Assembly (NCBI GenBank): GCA_026627305.1
Contig: JAPNVD010000026.1
Span: 1-47,244, forward strand
DNA: 47,244 nt
Direction: 5' to 3'
Source of the DNA: Sulfolobaceae archaeon
Lineage (GTDB): Archaea; Thermoproteota; Thermoprotei_A; Sulfolobales; Sulfolobaceae
The position numbers and the translations under genes were made by a program. The notes beneath the pieces are model-generated. The model was not told where the DNA came from, ran no database searches, and saw only the letters and a program-made list of their open reading frames with translations. Shown here piece after piece: positions 26,346 through 34,637 of the stretch; within the stretch, counting starts at the first letter, position 1, and the number at the start of each line of letters is the position of its first letter.

Positions 26346-27191
26346 TTATCTCGTCCTCTCTTTTATAAGGAACTTAATTCCTAAATTATCGCTAAGTTGA
26401 AACTTATATTTCTCATATAATGCCCATAATATGCTGAACTCCCTTTCAGCTATCTCTAATGGTAAGTCGCTCACGAATCCTAAACTCTCGTTTATCTCCT
26501 CCTTAGTGAGATTCATGCTAAAAAGTTTCGAAACTCCATCAACTATTATTAACCTGGCACTGAAATATTTTTCATTAACACCAATTACGTTTAGCCTGCT
26601 AACAAGTAACTCTCTTTCATGCTTTATCTCTTCTAATAACCTCCTATAATTTTCGCTGAGAAGGGACAAACTTGATGTCTTTGATTTTAGATTTGAATAT
26701 GTCTTGTAAAAAGAGGCTATTATTAATGCTATTGTTACAGGAATACCAATGTAAAAATACGAAGCTACATATCTACCTAAAATATAAAATAATAAGGAAA
26801 CTAAGGCGCCTAACACAGGTAAAAGTATCTCTAAAGATCTCAGTATATTATAATCGGATAGTGTCTGTCTATAAATATTATAGCTCTCCTCAAGCTCACT
26901 CTTCCTGTAATCCATTATGCTTTTAATTATAAACTCATATCCCTTATTCGTACTTACATTCTGAGTTATAATCTTAACATCAACACCATTCTTAGCTAAA
27001 TTCACTAACTTTTCGGCAAAATACTCATCTAATGAAGGAACAACTAGGAATACATAACGATTAGCATGCAAAATAAGATCCTCAATCTCTTTACCACATC
27101 CCTTATTGATAATAGTTGACATGTAAATTGCTAATAATAGTTTCATGATATAAAATAAAAACCTTTTGAAAATCAATAACTCTTTTTCCAT
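26346..27191 (-). CDS. Membrane protein with a degenerate phospholipase D-like domain
   Basis: A 281-residue protein with an unusual order. Residues 30-78 look like the first part of a PLD-like domain (EIEDLILHANRYVFLVVPSLD, then AKNGVDVKIITQN). Two membrane helices follow (about 119-138 and 143-162), then a coiled coil (168-205), and then SARLIIVDGVSKLFSMNLTKEEINE. The last segment matches the HxKx4D...S(A)NLT pattern of PLD enzymes, but with Ser211 for His and Arg213 for Lys, so it is probably catalytically dead. Later ATGs at 27146 or 27122 are also possible starts. It overlaps the upstream gene by 19 bases. Confidence 0.7.
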   Translation of the reverse strand: MEKELLIFKRFLFYIMKLLLAIYMSTIINKGCGKEIEDLILHANRYVFLVVPSLDEYFAEKLVNLAKNGVDVKIITQNVSTNKGYEFIIKSIMDYRKSELEESYNIYRQTLSDYNILRSLEILLPVLGALVSLLFYILGRYVASYFYIGIPVTIALIIASFYKTYSNLKSKTSSLSLLSENYRRLLEEIKHERELLVSRLNVIGVNEKYFSARLIIVDGVSKLFSMNLTKEEINESLGFVSDLPLEIAEREFSILWALYEKYKFQLSDNLGIKFLIKERTR

Positions 27192-27850
27192 CTAATCCAA
27201 TTAGTGTTTAAGAGATCATCTATATTGTTCTCTATTATTGGAATTTCTACTTTGCTATTTCCTCCTATATAATCTAAGTACTCTAAAACGTCCATATCAT
27301 GAGGTGGTTTATAACCTAGGATCATGTTTAAGAATTTACCATCTAAATCTTCACAGACCTCTGATACAAATGTACCCAAAACATATTCTCTAGGATGGAC
27401 AATGAAATATATTAGGTTAAAATAGCCTTCCAAACCTATTTTATCTAATTCCTCTTCCATTTGAAGCGAAAAAGTAATCATACGATTTTTTATCCCATTT
27501 AGAGGATGAACATTAAACCTAGATTTTATGGCGTAAATATTAAACAACGATGAGGCTAAAGATAGCCTCAACAGGGTAGCATTATAATCACTATTAACCT
27601 CAAACTTATACGCACTTAAACAAGGGCTTGAAATGCTCGCTTTACCGTTTTTGGCAATACTTCTTCCTATCTCGTAATAGTCATAGAGTCCTAGTTTAGC
27701 CTTAACCTTTTCTACAGCATTTTTAAGTGAGTAAAAGGAATCTATCGCAAAGGCCTGGGATATAATTAACTTATCCTCCACATAAAATGCATTAAAGGCA
27801 CTTAACAAGTTATTGGTAAAAATTAAACTGAGTAGAGACTTCATCAACAT
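27173..27850 (-). CDS. Hypothetical protein in the PLD-like gene cluster
   Basis: I recognise no family in this 225-residue protein. There is no signal peptide; hydrophobic stretches (SLLSLIFTNNLLSAFNAFYV, LLRLSLASSLFNIY) are moderate and look like buried helices rather than membrane segments. It has isolated cysteines (SSPCLSAYK and EVCEDL) and an acidic C-terminus ending WIRWKKSY. It lies between a cysteine-rich small protein (20 bases upstream) and the degenerate PLD-like protein (19-base overlap), so the three are probably one transcript. Function unknown. Confidence 0.65.
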   Translation of the reverse strand: MLMKSLLSLIFTNNLLSAFNAFYVEDKLIISQAFAIDSFYSLKNAVEKVKAKLGLYDYYEIGRSIAKNGKASISSPCLSAYKFEVNSDYNATLLRLSLASSLFNIYAIKSRFNVHPLNGIKNRMITFSLQMEEELDKIGLEGYFNLIYFIVHPREYVLGTFVSEVCEDLDGKFLNMILGYKPPHDMDVLEYLDYIGGNSKVEIPIIENNIDDLLNTNWIRWKKSY

Positions 27851-27870
27851 GATATTCTAAATTTGTTATT

Positions 27871-28221
27871 TTAAATTCTAAATGGACATTCGTTAGGGAT
27901 ACTCATGCAGTTATAGGCCTGACTTCTAGTTAAGGGCCTTCTTAATATTAAACAATAACCGTAATAATAGTTAAGATTCCTAAATTTTCTGACCTGAAAG
28001 AAAGGACATGTAGACTTAATTGGCTCATTAATTATGTAAACTTCCATAGGCTGTAAAACATTTGACGACGTCTCCAAAGTCTGTTCAAGGATGGATTTAG
28101 GTTCATAAAGAGAGCATGAAGTATAAGAATCATAGCAATGAGGCCCAACTACTGCTGAAGCATCAGGACCCCTAAATTTAGGGGAAGTACATATATTTCC
28201 TCTTAACCAAGGACACTGCAT
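27871..28221 (-). CDS. Small protein with two four-cysteine clusters
   Basis: This 116-residue protein has eight cysteines in two groups. The first is MQCPWLRGNIC followed by HCYDSYTSC; the second is STCPFF then YCLIL, NCMS and ECPF. The two halves are similar in layout (each opens with CP plus an aromatic residue), which suggests an internal duplication that builds two metal sites, either zinc or iron-sulfur. No membrane segment or signal is present. It is encoded just ahead of two unknown genes on the same strand, so it may be part of the same unit. Confidence 0.7.
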   Translation of the reverse strand: MQCPWLRGNICTSPKFRGPDASAVVGPHCYDSYTSCSLYEPKSILEQTLETSSNVLQPMEVYIINEPIKSTCPFFQVRKFRNLNYYYGYCLILRRPLTRSQAYNCMSIPNECPFRI

Positions 28222-28271
28222 TTATCAAATATTAAATTTCTCATTTCCAAGCTATATAATTAGCTGTTCAT

Positions 28272-28520
28272 TTAACGTCTCTTCCTTTCTCCCTTTCTAC
28301 TGCCACCAGATGATCTTCCAACCTTTACTGGAACAGAAGTCCTCCAAGTGAAGTAGCCAAATAGCACTAAAATTACTGCAACAACAATTATAAAACCCAT
28401 TGTAGAATACCAGAACGAGGAAGGCATTAGCCCTGTTTGAACTGCGACATGTGTAACAGTTGTTGTTGTAGTGGTCGTAGTAGTGTTAGTGACCGTTGAA
28501 ATAGTTGTAGCAGTAACCAT
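28272..28520 (-). CDS. Thr-rich single-helix membrane protein
   Basis: An 82-residue protein with an N-terminal stretch of threonines (about residues 3-23, interrupted by V and N), one hydrophobic helix (about 40-60) and a very basic tail (SSGGSRKGERKRR). With positive charges after the helix, the Thr-rich part should face outside and the basic tail the cytoplasm. The threonines and N-x-T sites could be glycosylated, as on many Sulfolobales surface proteins. No family is recognised. It may be an anchor or an accessory part of a surface complex. Confidence 0.65.
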   Translation of the reverse strand: MVTATTISTVTNTTTTTTTTTVTHVAVQTGLMPSSFWYSTMGFIIVVAVILVLFGYFTWRTSVPVKVGRSSGGSRKGERKRR

Positions 28521-28651
28521 CAGCTAATAAGCATCTCATGTACGTAATAAATTTTTTGCTCACATAAACGATAGACCATGAAGAAGTTAAGATCTAAAAG
28601 TCAGTGATAGAGAAAAACAAGTAAAAAAGATGGAGAATGAATAGTTTACAT

Positions 28652-29014
28652 CTAGATCTCTAGATGGTGGTGGTGACCATGTTCATGTGTTGGTGCTTTT
28701 GCTTCAACTAATTCGTTATTCATTAGCTTCTTTAGGGCTTCATTTTCACTCCCTTCAAATATATAAACCTTTATCTTGCCTGCAACGTATCTAAATCCTG
28801 GACCGCCTATTTCGCTTAATACTACGGCATCAACTTCCTTATCCATAACAGATCTTAGCATATAAACCCCTCTAGCATATTCCTTATACTTAGCCGGATT
28901 TTCGTAGCTGTCTAGCAATTTTATATCCGATCCGTTTATCTCATAGATGTGTACTTCTTCAGCCTCACCTGGACCGCTAACCATCCCGTTGGTTGAAGCT
29001 ATTGCTACTTTCAT
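28652..29014 (-). CDS. NifX/NifB-like cofactor-binding domain protein with His-rich tail
   Basis: A 120-residue protein of the dinitrogenase iron-molybdenum cofactor biosynthesis (NifX/NafY/NifB C-terminal) fold. It starts MKVAIASTNGMVSGPGEAEEVHIYEI and has the second-half DAVVLSEIGGPGFRYVAGKIKVYI stretch that defines the family. The tail has a histidine cluster (HEHGHHHH) that should bind a metal such as nickel, zinc or iron. Archaeal homologues without nitrogenase have no proven function. The start is an ATG, and no nif gene is near. Confidence 0.84.
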   Translation of the reverse strand: MKVAIASTNGMVSGPGEAEEVHIYEINGSDIKLLDSYENPAKYKEYARGVYMLRSVMDKEVDAVVLSEIGGPGFRYVAGKIKVYIFEGSENEALKKLMNNELVEAKAPTHEHGHHHHLEI

Positions 29015-29163
29015 ATGATTATCGAAAATCTCCTATAATTTATAGTTATCTATAATCGATATTCAAATAATAAGTTCAGTATACATGTATATATATTAAT
29101 ATCATTTTGTAATATTTCTGAACTCCTAAAAATTCATATAATGGAATAAGTGAAAGAAATATT

Positions 29164-29544
29164 GTGCTAAACCTGAAAACATCTGCAGATGTTTACCTAG
29201 AGGAAGCAGATGATTTGTTAGATAAGGGAGATATAATTCAGGCAAGTGAAAAATACTACAAAGCAGCAGAAGAAGCAATAAAAATACTAGCCAGCGTAAT
29301 TGGAATAGATGTCACTAAAGACGTAAAAGATAAGGGATGGACTGGAGAAGCGATCGATAAGGCTGTATTCTCATTAGTATCGATACTAGGGAACTGGATA
29401 ATAGAGAGTTGGGGAGCAGCAATATCTTTAATCACGGTAAATTTTGATCTTCAACAGATTAGGAAGTATAGAGAAAGTATTGTAAGGTTGGTTCAAGTTG
29501 CTGACGAAAGACTCAATAATAAACTTGCTGAAGGAAGCAGATGA
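29164..29544 (+). CDS. PaREP1-family protein, copy 1
   Basis: A 126-residue helical protein of the archaeal PaREP1 family, a multi-copy HEPN-like family first noted in Pyrobaculum. The N-terminal part carries the family signature EADDLLDKGDIIQASEKYYKAAEEAIKILA. The rest (about 43-126) has further helices with two tryptophans (GWTGEA, GNWIIESWG). The start is a GTG, with a CATATAATGG box centred about 25 bases upstream. The frame ends inside the second copy of the 93-bp block. HEPN proteins often bind RNA or pair with nucleotidyltransferases in toxin-antitoxin systems, but no catalytic Rx4-6H motif is seen here. Confidence 0.75.
   Translation: MLNLKTSADVYLEEADDLLDKGDIIQASEKYYKAAEEAIKILASVIGIDVTKDVKDKGWTGEAIDKAVFSLVSILGNWIIESWGAAISLITVNFDLQQIRKYRESIVRLVQVADERLNNKLAEGSR
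29201..29293 (+). repeat. 93-bp perfect direct repeat, copy 1
   Basis: Bases 29201-29293 are identical to 29532-29624 (offset 331). The block codes the PaREP1 N-terminal signature in both genes; flanking bases differ at once on both sides. Confidence 0.95.
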
Positions 29545-29851
29545 TTTGTTAGATAAGGGAGATATAATTCAGGCAAGTGAAAAATACTACAAAGCAGCAG
29601 AAGAAGCAATAAAAATACTAGCCATTAGAAACTCCTTAAATACACTTGTTAAAGTGAAACGTTTAAATCACTGGACTTCAAAGCTATATTTTAAAGCTGT
29701 CGAAGAACTTAGAAAAGCATATAGTGACATAAACATCTCATGGATCTCAGCATGGCTATTGCATATAGAGGGTTTTCATGAAGCGAGATTATCGAAGGAT
29801 CAAGTAAAATTACTTAAAGAGAACGTAAAGAAATTAATCGATCTCCTTTAA
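29498..29851 (+). CDS. PaREP1-family protein, copy 2
   Basis: A 117-residue PaREP1-type protein overlapping copy 1 by 47 bases in a different frame. It starts at a TTG (MLTKDSIINLLKEADDLL) and uses the same 93-bp block for residues 12-42. It then continues with a different C-terminus containing LNHWTSKLYFKAVEELRKAY and WISAWLLHIEGFHEARLSKDQVK; the GFHEARLS segment is typical of PaREP1 C-termini. So this copy looks like the complete family member, while copy 1 has an unrelated or diverged C-terminal half. No ribosome site is obvious, so it may depend on translation of copy 1. Confidence 0.72.
   Translation: MLTKDSIINLLKEADDLLDKGDIIQASEKYYKAAEEAIKILAIRNSLNTLVKVKRLNHWTSKLYFKAVEELRKAYSDINISWISAWLLHIEGFHEARLSKDQVKLLKENVKKLIDLL
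29532..29624 (+). repeat. 93-bp perfect direct repeat, copy 2
   Basis: Identical to 29201-29293. The 331-base offset is not a multiple of three, so copy 1's reading frame meets this block out of frame and stops at 29544. Confidence 0.95.
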
Positions 29852-29928
29852 GAGTTCCAAATTTTACAAAGTAAGTGAAGTTAGAGAGCAAGAAGCCGAC
29901 CAATAGTTGAGTAAAAGGGAAAAAGGGA

Positions 29929-31542
29929 TCACTTCTGCTTTAAATTGAAAACAACTATTGTATCTTGGGAATAATAGCCTCTTAATAGATTTCCTTTTAA
30001 ATCGGGTTGGTATTTTGGAATTATCCAAAGAGCCATCAATATAATGTATACTACCCCAGAAATTAGGAAGGCCGAGAGCCAGGAGTTTTCAAACAACAGT
30101 TGTGTTATTGGATTTACGATTATGTGCCAGTAGTATAGATAAGTAACTATGGCAGCTATTACAAATGATATAATCGCTGCTGGATTTACACCTTTCCAAT
30201 ACTTATATCTGCCGTTACTGAGGAACACGTCTGCTAGATCAAATTTGAACCTTCTTATTATAGCATAATCGAAGATTATTATACCCTCAACAGCGCCTAA
30301 AACTGTACCATATGTCAACAACCAATTAGTTATATAACTGTAAGCCCCCTTAGCGTAAAAGGTCCACGCACCTAAAAGTGTTCCAATTAAGATACCTATT
30401 AATATTCCCTTAAACCATGACAACCTCTTTGGAAAACTGTTCGCTATATCATATCCAGGCGCAGCCGCATTTGCAAATACGTTAACTACAAATGTTGCCA
30501 ATATTATACCAAAAAGCACTAAGTATTTAGTAATACCTGGTAGAAGTACTGCAGTAAGTATTATTGGATCCTGAATTCCTTCACCATGGTTTACTCCTAA
30601 AGCCATTGTAGCACCAACAGAGAAAGTACCTAGGGTTGCTATACCAAGCATCATGAAGGGCATCCATACTTGACCCAATATATGAGCCTTCTGAGATTTA
30701 GCAAATCTGGTGTAGTCTGGCATACTTAAAGCCATAGTAGCCCAGTACGCAATATTAGCATTGAGAAATGCGATAACAGTTAACCAATAATCAAGACCGC
30801 TAACTCTAGTGGGTATCTCCATAATTGGTGCAAAGTTCCAGTGGGCCAAATTCATAGTGTATATGAAGAGATAAATATAGCTGGCAAGAATTATAGGAGC
30901 TGAAACATTAGCCAAAGCCTTCATCGCTGGTTGGGCCTTTGTTGGCGGAGAGAAATAGTATACCAAGATCTGTGCCAAGATCACTATGGAGAACGTAATC
31001 CAGAAGAGGTGAGGATAGGTTAAAGCTAAAGAATAAGCGTTAGCTGATGTTAATAGAGATGCCCTATTTGAAGCAACTAGGTACATGGCGACAGATGCCT
31101 CAGCTATTATATAACTTTCAATACCCCACCAGCCCATACCAATTATCGCTCTAATCCATGAAGGAATTATTGCACCATATACACCCCATCTCACCCTAGT
31201 CAATTGAGGTTCCGCTATCCCATACCTAGCACCTGCATGGGATTGTATGATCATCGGAATCAACACTATCGCGTTTCCTAAAAATACTATAAATAAAGAT
31301 TGGATCCAGTTTAGCCCTAGAGCTAATCCTGAGACTGCCAGAGCCCACGTAGGTACTATAGCTACCATGCTGAACCATAATGAGGCATATGTTAGAGGAC
31401 CCCAATTCCTTAGCCTTAGTGGAGTCGGATGGAAATCTTCATTCCATAAATATTTTTCCTCACTAAACCCCTGAGAAAGCTCCACTTGACCCCTAGCTTT
31501 GTCGTAGTGAGTTACCTTTAATCTATCAACTATTTGCTCCAT
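29929..31542 (-). CDS. NCS1-family nucleobase/hydantoin/allantoin-type permease
   Basis: A 537-residue carrier with twelve predicted helices of the nucleobase:cation symporter-1 family (LeuT fold, as in Mhp1). Recognisable are the N-terminal LRNWGPLTYASLWFSMVAIVPTW, GARYGIAEPQLTRVRWGVYG, GMGWWGIESYIIAEA, the helix-8 region ALSMPDYTRFAKSQK and IIFDYAIIRRFKFDLADVFLSNGRYKYWKGVNPAA near the end. These match uracil, allantoin, hydantoin and cytosine carriers; the exact ligand is unknown. No catabolic gene is adjacent. A TATA-like ACTATATACC lies just upstream of the ATG. Confidence 0.88.
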   Translation of the reverse strand: MEQIVDRLKVTHYDKARGQVELSQGFSEEKYLWNEDFHPTPLRLRNWGPLTYASLWFSMVAIVPTWALAVSGLALGLNWIQSLFIVFLGNAIVLIPMIIQSHAGARYGIAEPQLTRVRWGVYGAIIPSWIRAIIGMGWWGIESYIIAEASVAMYLVASNRASLLTSANAYSLALTYPHLFWITFSIVILAQILVYYFSPPTKAQPAMKALANVSAPIILASYIYLFIYTMNLAHWNFAPIMEIPTRVSGLDYWLTVIAFLNANIAYWATMALSMPDYTRFAKSQKAHILGQVWMPFMMLGIATLGTFSVGATMALGVNHGEGIQDPIILTAVLLPGITKYLVLFGIILATFVVNVFANAAAPGYDIANSFPKRLSWFKGILIGILIGTLLGAWTFYAKGAYSYITNWLLTYGTVLGAVEGIIIFDYAIIRRFKFDLADVFLSNGRYKYWKGVNPAAIISFVIAAIVTYLYYWHIIVNPITQLLFENSWLSAFLISGVVYIILMALWIIPKYQPDLKGNLLRGYYSQDTIVVFNLKQK

Positions 31543-31635
31543 TTGGAAACTAACACTATATACCGCAATTAAAACGTTTATTGTTTGAGAGCTAGATATT
31601 AACTATATATATTCGAGACGAGAGTATTAATTAGC

Positions 31636-31698
31636 TATAATGATGAAGAATGAGCCGAAACCGATAATTAATGAGGTTAGTGGGCAGCCACTGAACTT
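31636..31698 (+). ncRNA. Weak candidate C/D box sRNA
   Basis: The intergenic plus strand has a C box ATGATGA (31640-31646), then CCGA as a D'-like box, a degenerate TAATGAG as C'-like box, and CTGA (31691-31694) as D box, giving about 55 nt between C and D as in archaeal C/D guides. The terminal stem is poor and internal boxes are imperfect. Target not determined. The remainder of this gap has no gene. Confidence 0.2.
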
Positions 31699-32110
31699 AT
31701 GTTTTGTGATTTTCTCCGCCCATAATGAAAATACCAAAAGGTAATAGAGATAGAAATAACATATCGAGTAAAGATAAACTAACTAGGAGAGGTATTAGGT
31801 CCATGAACTCCTCTGGTATTTGATCTACGGAAAGGTTATAAGGATTTATCATGTTTCTCAACTGAACTGCAACGTTCTGTAATTTATTATAAATCTCTTG
31901 AGCTTCGTCTAAACCTGTAGGTGTCAAACTATATACTTCCTTCTTGAAGATCATCCCTTTAACCCTTTTAGTTACGAGCTTCTCCTTAACCATTGTGTTC
32001 AAAGTGGCTAAAACGTAGTCTTCATCTTCATTGATTCCAGCTGCTATATCCTTGGCTGTAACCTCTGGATGTTTATATAAGAATGCTAATATCTTATCCC
32101 TCAAATTCAT
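31697..32110 (-). CDS. Winged-helix regulator with hydrophobic C-terminal tail
   Basis: A 137-residue protein whose first 65 residues form a winged helix-turn-helix (KILAFLYKHPEVTAKDIAAGI, then DYVLATLNTMVKEKLVTKRV and a beta wing KKEVYSLTPTG), as in PadR/MarR-like regulators. A dimerisation-like helix follows, and residues 104-131 are almost all hydrophobic (DLIPLLVSLSLLDMLFLSLLPFGIFIMGG), long enough for one or two membrane spans. It may be a membrane-bound regulator. It directly follows the ABC-2 exporter genes on the same strand, but has a TATA box (TATATTAACT on the minus strand) about 25 bases upstream. The probable target is the exporter operon. Confidence 0.77.
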   Translation of the reverse strand: MNLRDKILAFLYKHPEVTAKDIAAGINEDEDYVLATLNTMVKEKLVTKRVKGMIFKKEVYSLTPTGLDEAQEIYNKLQNVAVQLRNMINPYNLSVDQIPEEFMDLIPLLVSLSLLDMLFLSLLPFGIFIMGGENHKT

Positions 32111-32157
32111 ATGATTACTTTTGTTTTGCGAGTTAATATATTTTAGCCGAATAACTT

Positions 32158-33006
32158 TTAATATTCAGACAAGGTGCCCATCTTTCTTGCCCTCTTAAAC
32201 GCGTAAGTGTAAACACCTAGTCCTAAAGGAAACAGGACTACGTCCTGAATAGCTAGTATTTCTATGTAATAAAGTAGATGAGTTATAGGAGCCCCTAACA
32301 AGAGTGCTTCTCTTAAACCTTCTAGAGCCCAAGTAAGAGGTAATGCGAAACTAATCAGCCTTATCGCGTATGGAAGAACCTGTATTGGAAATACTGTACC
32401 ACCTAAAAGGTTCGTAAAAGTATTGAAGAAGAATGATATTGGATTTCCCTGCTTTATTATTAACGTAAAGGCAGCTGCTAACATGCCTAAACTATATGTA
32501 GAAATCACAAGCATTATAACTAATACTATAACAGCTAAAATATCTGCATGATACCTAACACCTAGAGCAGAACTTACAGCTAATATTATAATAGCGCTAA
32601 TAGAATTCATGATAATACCCCATAAACCTGAGTAAACCAAGAAACCTAATATCCCTGACTTTGAAATCACATAATATTCTATTGTACCGTATAGTTGTTC
32701 ATTTCTAAACCTTGAGCTAAGAGTTGTAACTATTGAAGACATGTAACCTTGGAACGCTATTCCTACGCTCATGAAGGCTGTATAGCTTATCCCCGTCATC
32801 CCTATACTCGTCACTAATCTATCACCTAACGCTGTACCAGTGAAGTAATACGTAAATACAGGAAGAACCCAACTCAGTATTGTTAAAGCTACTTGTGTCC
32901 TATAAGTAGTCCAAACCTTAAATCCTCTTATATATATGAAAGCATAAAGCTTAGTCAATATTTCTTCTAATTTATGTAATTTATGCCTCACATATATCGA
33001 CTCCAA
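32158..33006 (-). CDS. ABC-2 type exporter permease
   Basis: A 282-residue membrane protein with six helices typical of ABC-2 permeases. Landmarks include [19 protein letters not shown] before a membrane span and [51 protein letters not shown], the family's conserved P-x-x-L-P region. It pairs with the ATPase encoded upstream, with a 19-base overlap. Substrates of such pairs include drugs, lipids and polysaccharides; here unknown. Confidence 0.87.
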   Translation of the reverse strand: MESIYVRHKLHKLEEILTKLYAFIYIRGFKVWTTYRTQVALTILSWVLPVFTYYFTGTALGDRLVTSIGMTGISYTAFMSVGIAFQGYMSSIVTTLSSRFRNEQLYGTIEYYVISKSGILGFLVYSGLWGIIMNSISAIIILAVSSALGVRYHADILAVIVLVIMLVISTYSLGMLAAAFTLIIKQGNPISFFFNTFTNLLGGTVFPIQVLPYAIRLISFALPLTWALEGLREALLLGAPITHLLYYIEILAIQDVVLFPLGLGVYTYAFKRARKMGTLSEY

Positions 33007-33932
33007 CCTCCTCTACCCCTGAACCTTTCATATCTTATCGAGTCCATTTCCTCTCCTACTAAATATATATAAACATCTTCCAATGAAGGCTCATCTTCCT
33101 TAATTATTTCACTATTGGATATAATATTTTCAGCACCTTCTTCACTTTCAGGTATCCTCAATATAGCATAAGATCCTGTATCTGAAATGACGTATTTTGC
33201 ATAAGTCGTAGGAACTTCAGTAGCCCTAATTTCATATATCTTTCCAACCATCCTTTTTAACTCCTCTGGAGTTCCGCTAGCTATAATTCTTCCTCTCTTG
33301 ATTATGTATATGAAGTTAGCTAACTCTTCTATATCTTTCATGTAATGTGAGGTTAATATGATAGTCTTATTTCTAGAGATCTTCCTAATTATTTCCCTGA
33401 ACATCCTCTGGGAAAGAGGATCTAATCCTAATGTAGGCTCGTCTAGAAGGAGGATTGGAGGATCCGTTAGTAAAGCTCTAACCAACGCTAATTTCCTTTG
33501 CATACCAGTACTGAACTTCATATAGGGCACGTTAGCCCACTCCTTCAAACCTACTAGATCCAAGAGCTCCATAGCCCTTTCTTTAATCTCAGATAAGGTC
33601 ATACCTTGAAGCGATCCAAAGAATATCAGGTTTTCCAAAGCGGTAAGCCTATAATAAAAAATCCTTTCCGAAACGGTCATTAAACCTATTTGTTCTCTAA
33701 CCTTCTTCTCATCCTTTAGAACGCTATATCCATTAACGTATGCATCACCGCTAGTAGGAACTATTATCGTTGATAGGATCTTTATTAGCGTGGTTTTACC
33801 AGCACCGTTAGGACCTACTAATGAAGCTACTCCACCCTTATCAACTTTTATGTTAACATCTTCAAGAGCTTTAATCACCTTACCCTTTACCTTAAAAATT
33901 TTTGTCAAGTTTATTGTTTCTATCGCATTCAA
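32988..33932 (-). CDS. ABC-2 type exporter ATPase
   Basis: A 314-residue ATPase with Walker [10 protein letters not shown] (40-48), Q-loop MTVSER, signature [16 protein letters not shown], Walker [14 protein letters not shown] and switch histidine in LTSHYM. A C-terminal domain (about 220-300) is typical of DrrA/CcmA-like drug exporter ATPases. The start is a TTG at 33932, fixed by a TATA box (TTAAAATATC on the minus strand) centred 27 bases upstream; the nearby ATG at 33928 is out of frame. It drives the permease encoded next. Confidence 0.9.
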   Translation of the reverse strand: MNAIETINLTKIFKVKGKVIKALEDVNIKVDKGGVASLVGPNGAGKTTLIKILSTIIVPTSGDAYVNGYSVLKDEKKVREQIGLMTVSERIFYYRLTALENLIFFGSLQGMTLSEIKERAMELLDLVGLKEWANVPYMKFSTGMQRKLALVRALLTDPPILLLDEPTLGLDPLSQRMFREIIRKISRNKTIILTSHYMKDIEELANFIYIIKRGRIIASGTPEELKRMVGKIYEIRATEVPTTYAKYVISDTGSYAILRIPESEEGAENIISNSEIIKEDEPSLEDVYIYLVGEEMDSIRYERFRGRGGWSRYM

Positions 33933-34016
33933 TTAAATCACTAACTCGGTATAGATATTTTAATCATGAACAAATAAGTGTTCTTATTGAAAATGCATTA
34001 TAAAAGTTTATAAATT

Positions 34017-34349
34017 ATGACTAAACAAGATTATATTGAAATGAAGCTAGTGACATTAGGTATTATATTAACATTTATCGGTTTCATGATCGTGTTTATA
34101 GCAGCATTGTTGCCAGCAGTCACTGTAGCGCCATCTTCAACTCCAACCTCATCAGCCACGAGTGGAGGCGCATTTGGCTTTATATTATTAGGTCCTTTTC
34201 CGATAATCATTGGATCAGCACCTAGTGGAACAGTAGGTACATTAGTTGGATTAGGAATTATATTAACCATAATTGCAATAATATTCTTTGTTGTCTCCTG
34301 GCTATTAGCCTACAGATGGTCGAAAAATAGACCTTATCCTCCTATGTGA
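34017..34349 (+). CDS. DUF131-type small membrane protein
   Basis: A 110-residue protein with two membrane helices at its ends (about 10-35 and 76-100) flanking a short loop of Ser/Thr/Pro residues and a hydrophobic GGAFGFILLGPFPIIIGSAP segment. The 'LGPFPIIIGS' pattern matches the archaeal DUF131 family (conserved membrane protein of about 90-110 residues). Function is unknown. It lies immediately before tRNA-Gly, divergent from the ABC-2 exporter operon. No clear TATA box at the expected spacing. Confidence 0.72.
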   Translation: MTKQDYIEMKLVTLGIILTFIGFMIVFIAALLPAVTVAPSSTPTSSATSGGAFGFILLGPFPIIIGSAPSGTVGTLVGLGIILTIIAIIFFVVSWLLAYRWSKNRPYPPM

Positions 34350-34351
34350 AA

Positions 34352-34361
34352 GTTTTTTAAA
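34352..34361 (+). promoter_or_regulatory. Probable tRNA-Gly TATA box
   Basis: TTTTTTAAAC is centred about 28 bases before the mature tRNA 5' end at 34386, the usual spacing. It directly follows the stop of the DUF131 gene. Confidence 0.4.
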
Positions 34362-34385
34362 CAGGTAATCAATATAAATTAACGT

Positions 34386-34466
<81 letters not shown>

Positions 34467-34470
34467 CTTA

Positions 34471-34480
34471 ACTTTTTCCT
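34471..34480 (+). terminator. T-run after tRNA-Gly
   Basis: ACTTTTTCCT begins 10 bases after the tRNA, a typical archaeal T-rich stop signal. The rest of the gap to 34637 shows no gene. Confidence 0.4.
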
Positions 34481-34637
34481 ATATGATAGCTTACCTAAAT
34501 AAAAATTAAGAAATAGTGATAAACTATCCATCTGTAAACAGCTTAACATTTCACTCTATTAACTGACTTCCTCTCAGCTTTAAAAGGCAAGGTTTCCCTC
34601 AACTCTGTAAACTCTTATAAAATTTTAAAAAGGCACC

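Noticed and set aside
29073-29124. Inverted AGTTCAG ... CTGAACT separated by 38 bases, with TATACATGTATA inside
   Set aside because: Arms of 7 bases with a long A/T-rich loop are expected by chance in this composition; no gene-proximal logic except being upstream of the PaREP1 promoter.
29164-29851. PaREP1 pair as a HEPN/MNT toxin-antitoxin module with the nucleotidyltransferase at 36539
   Set aside because: The genes are 7 kb apart on opposite strands and the HEPN catalytic motif is not visible, so a link is not supported.
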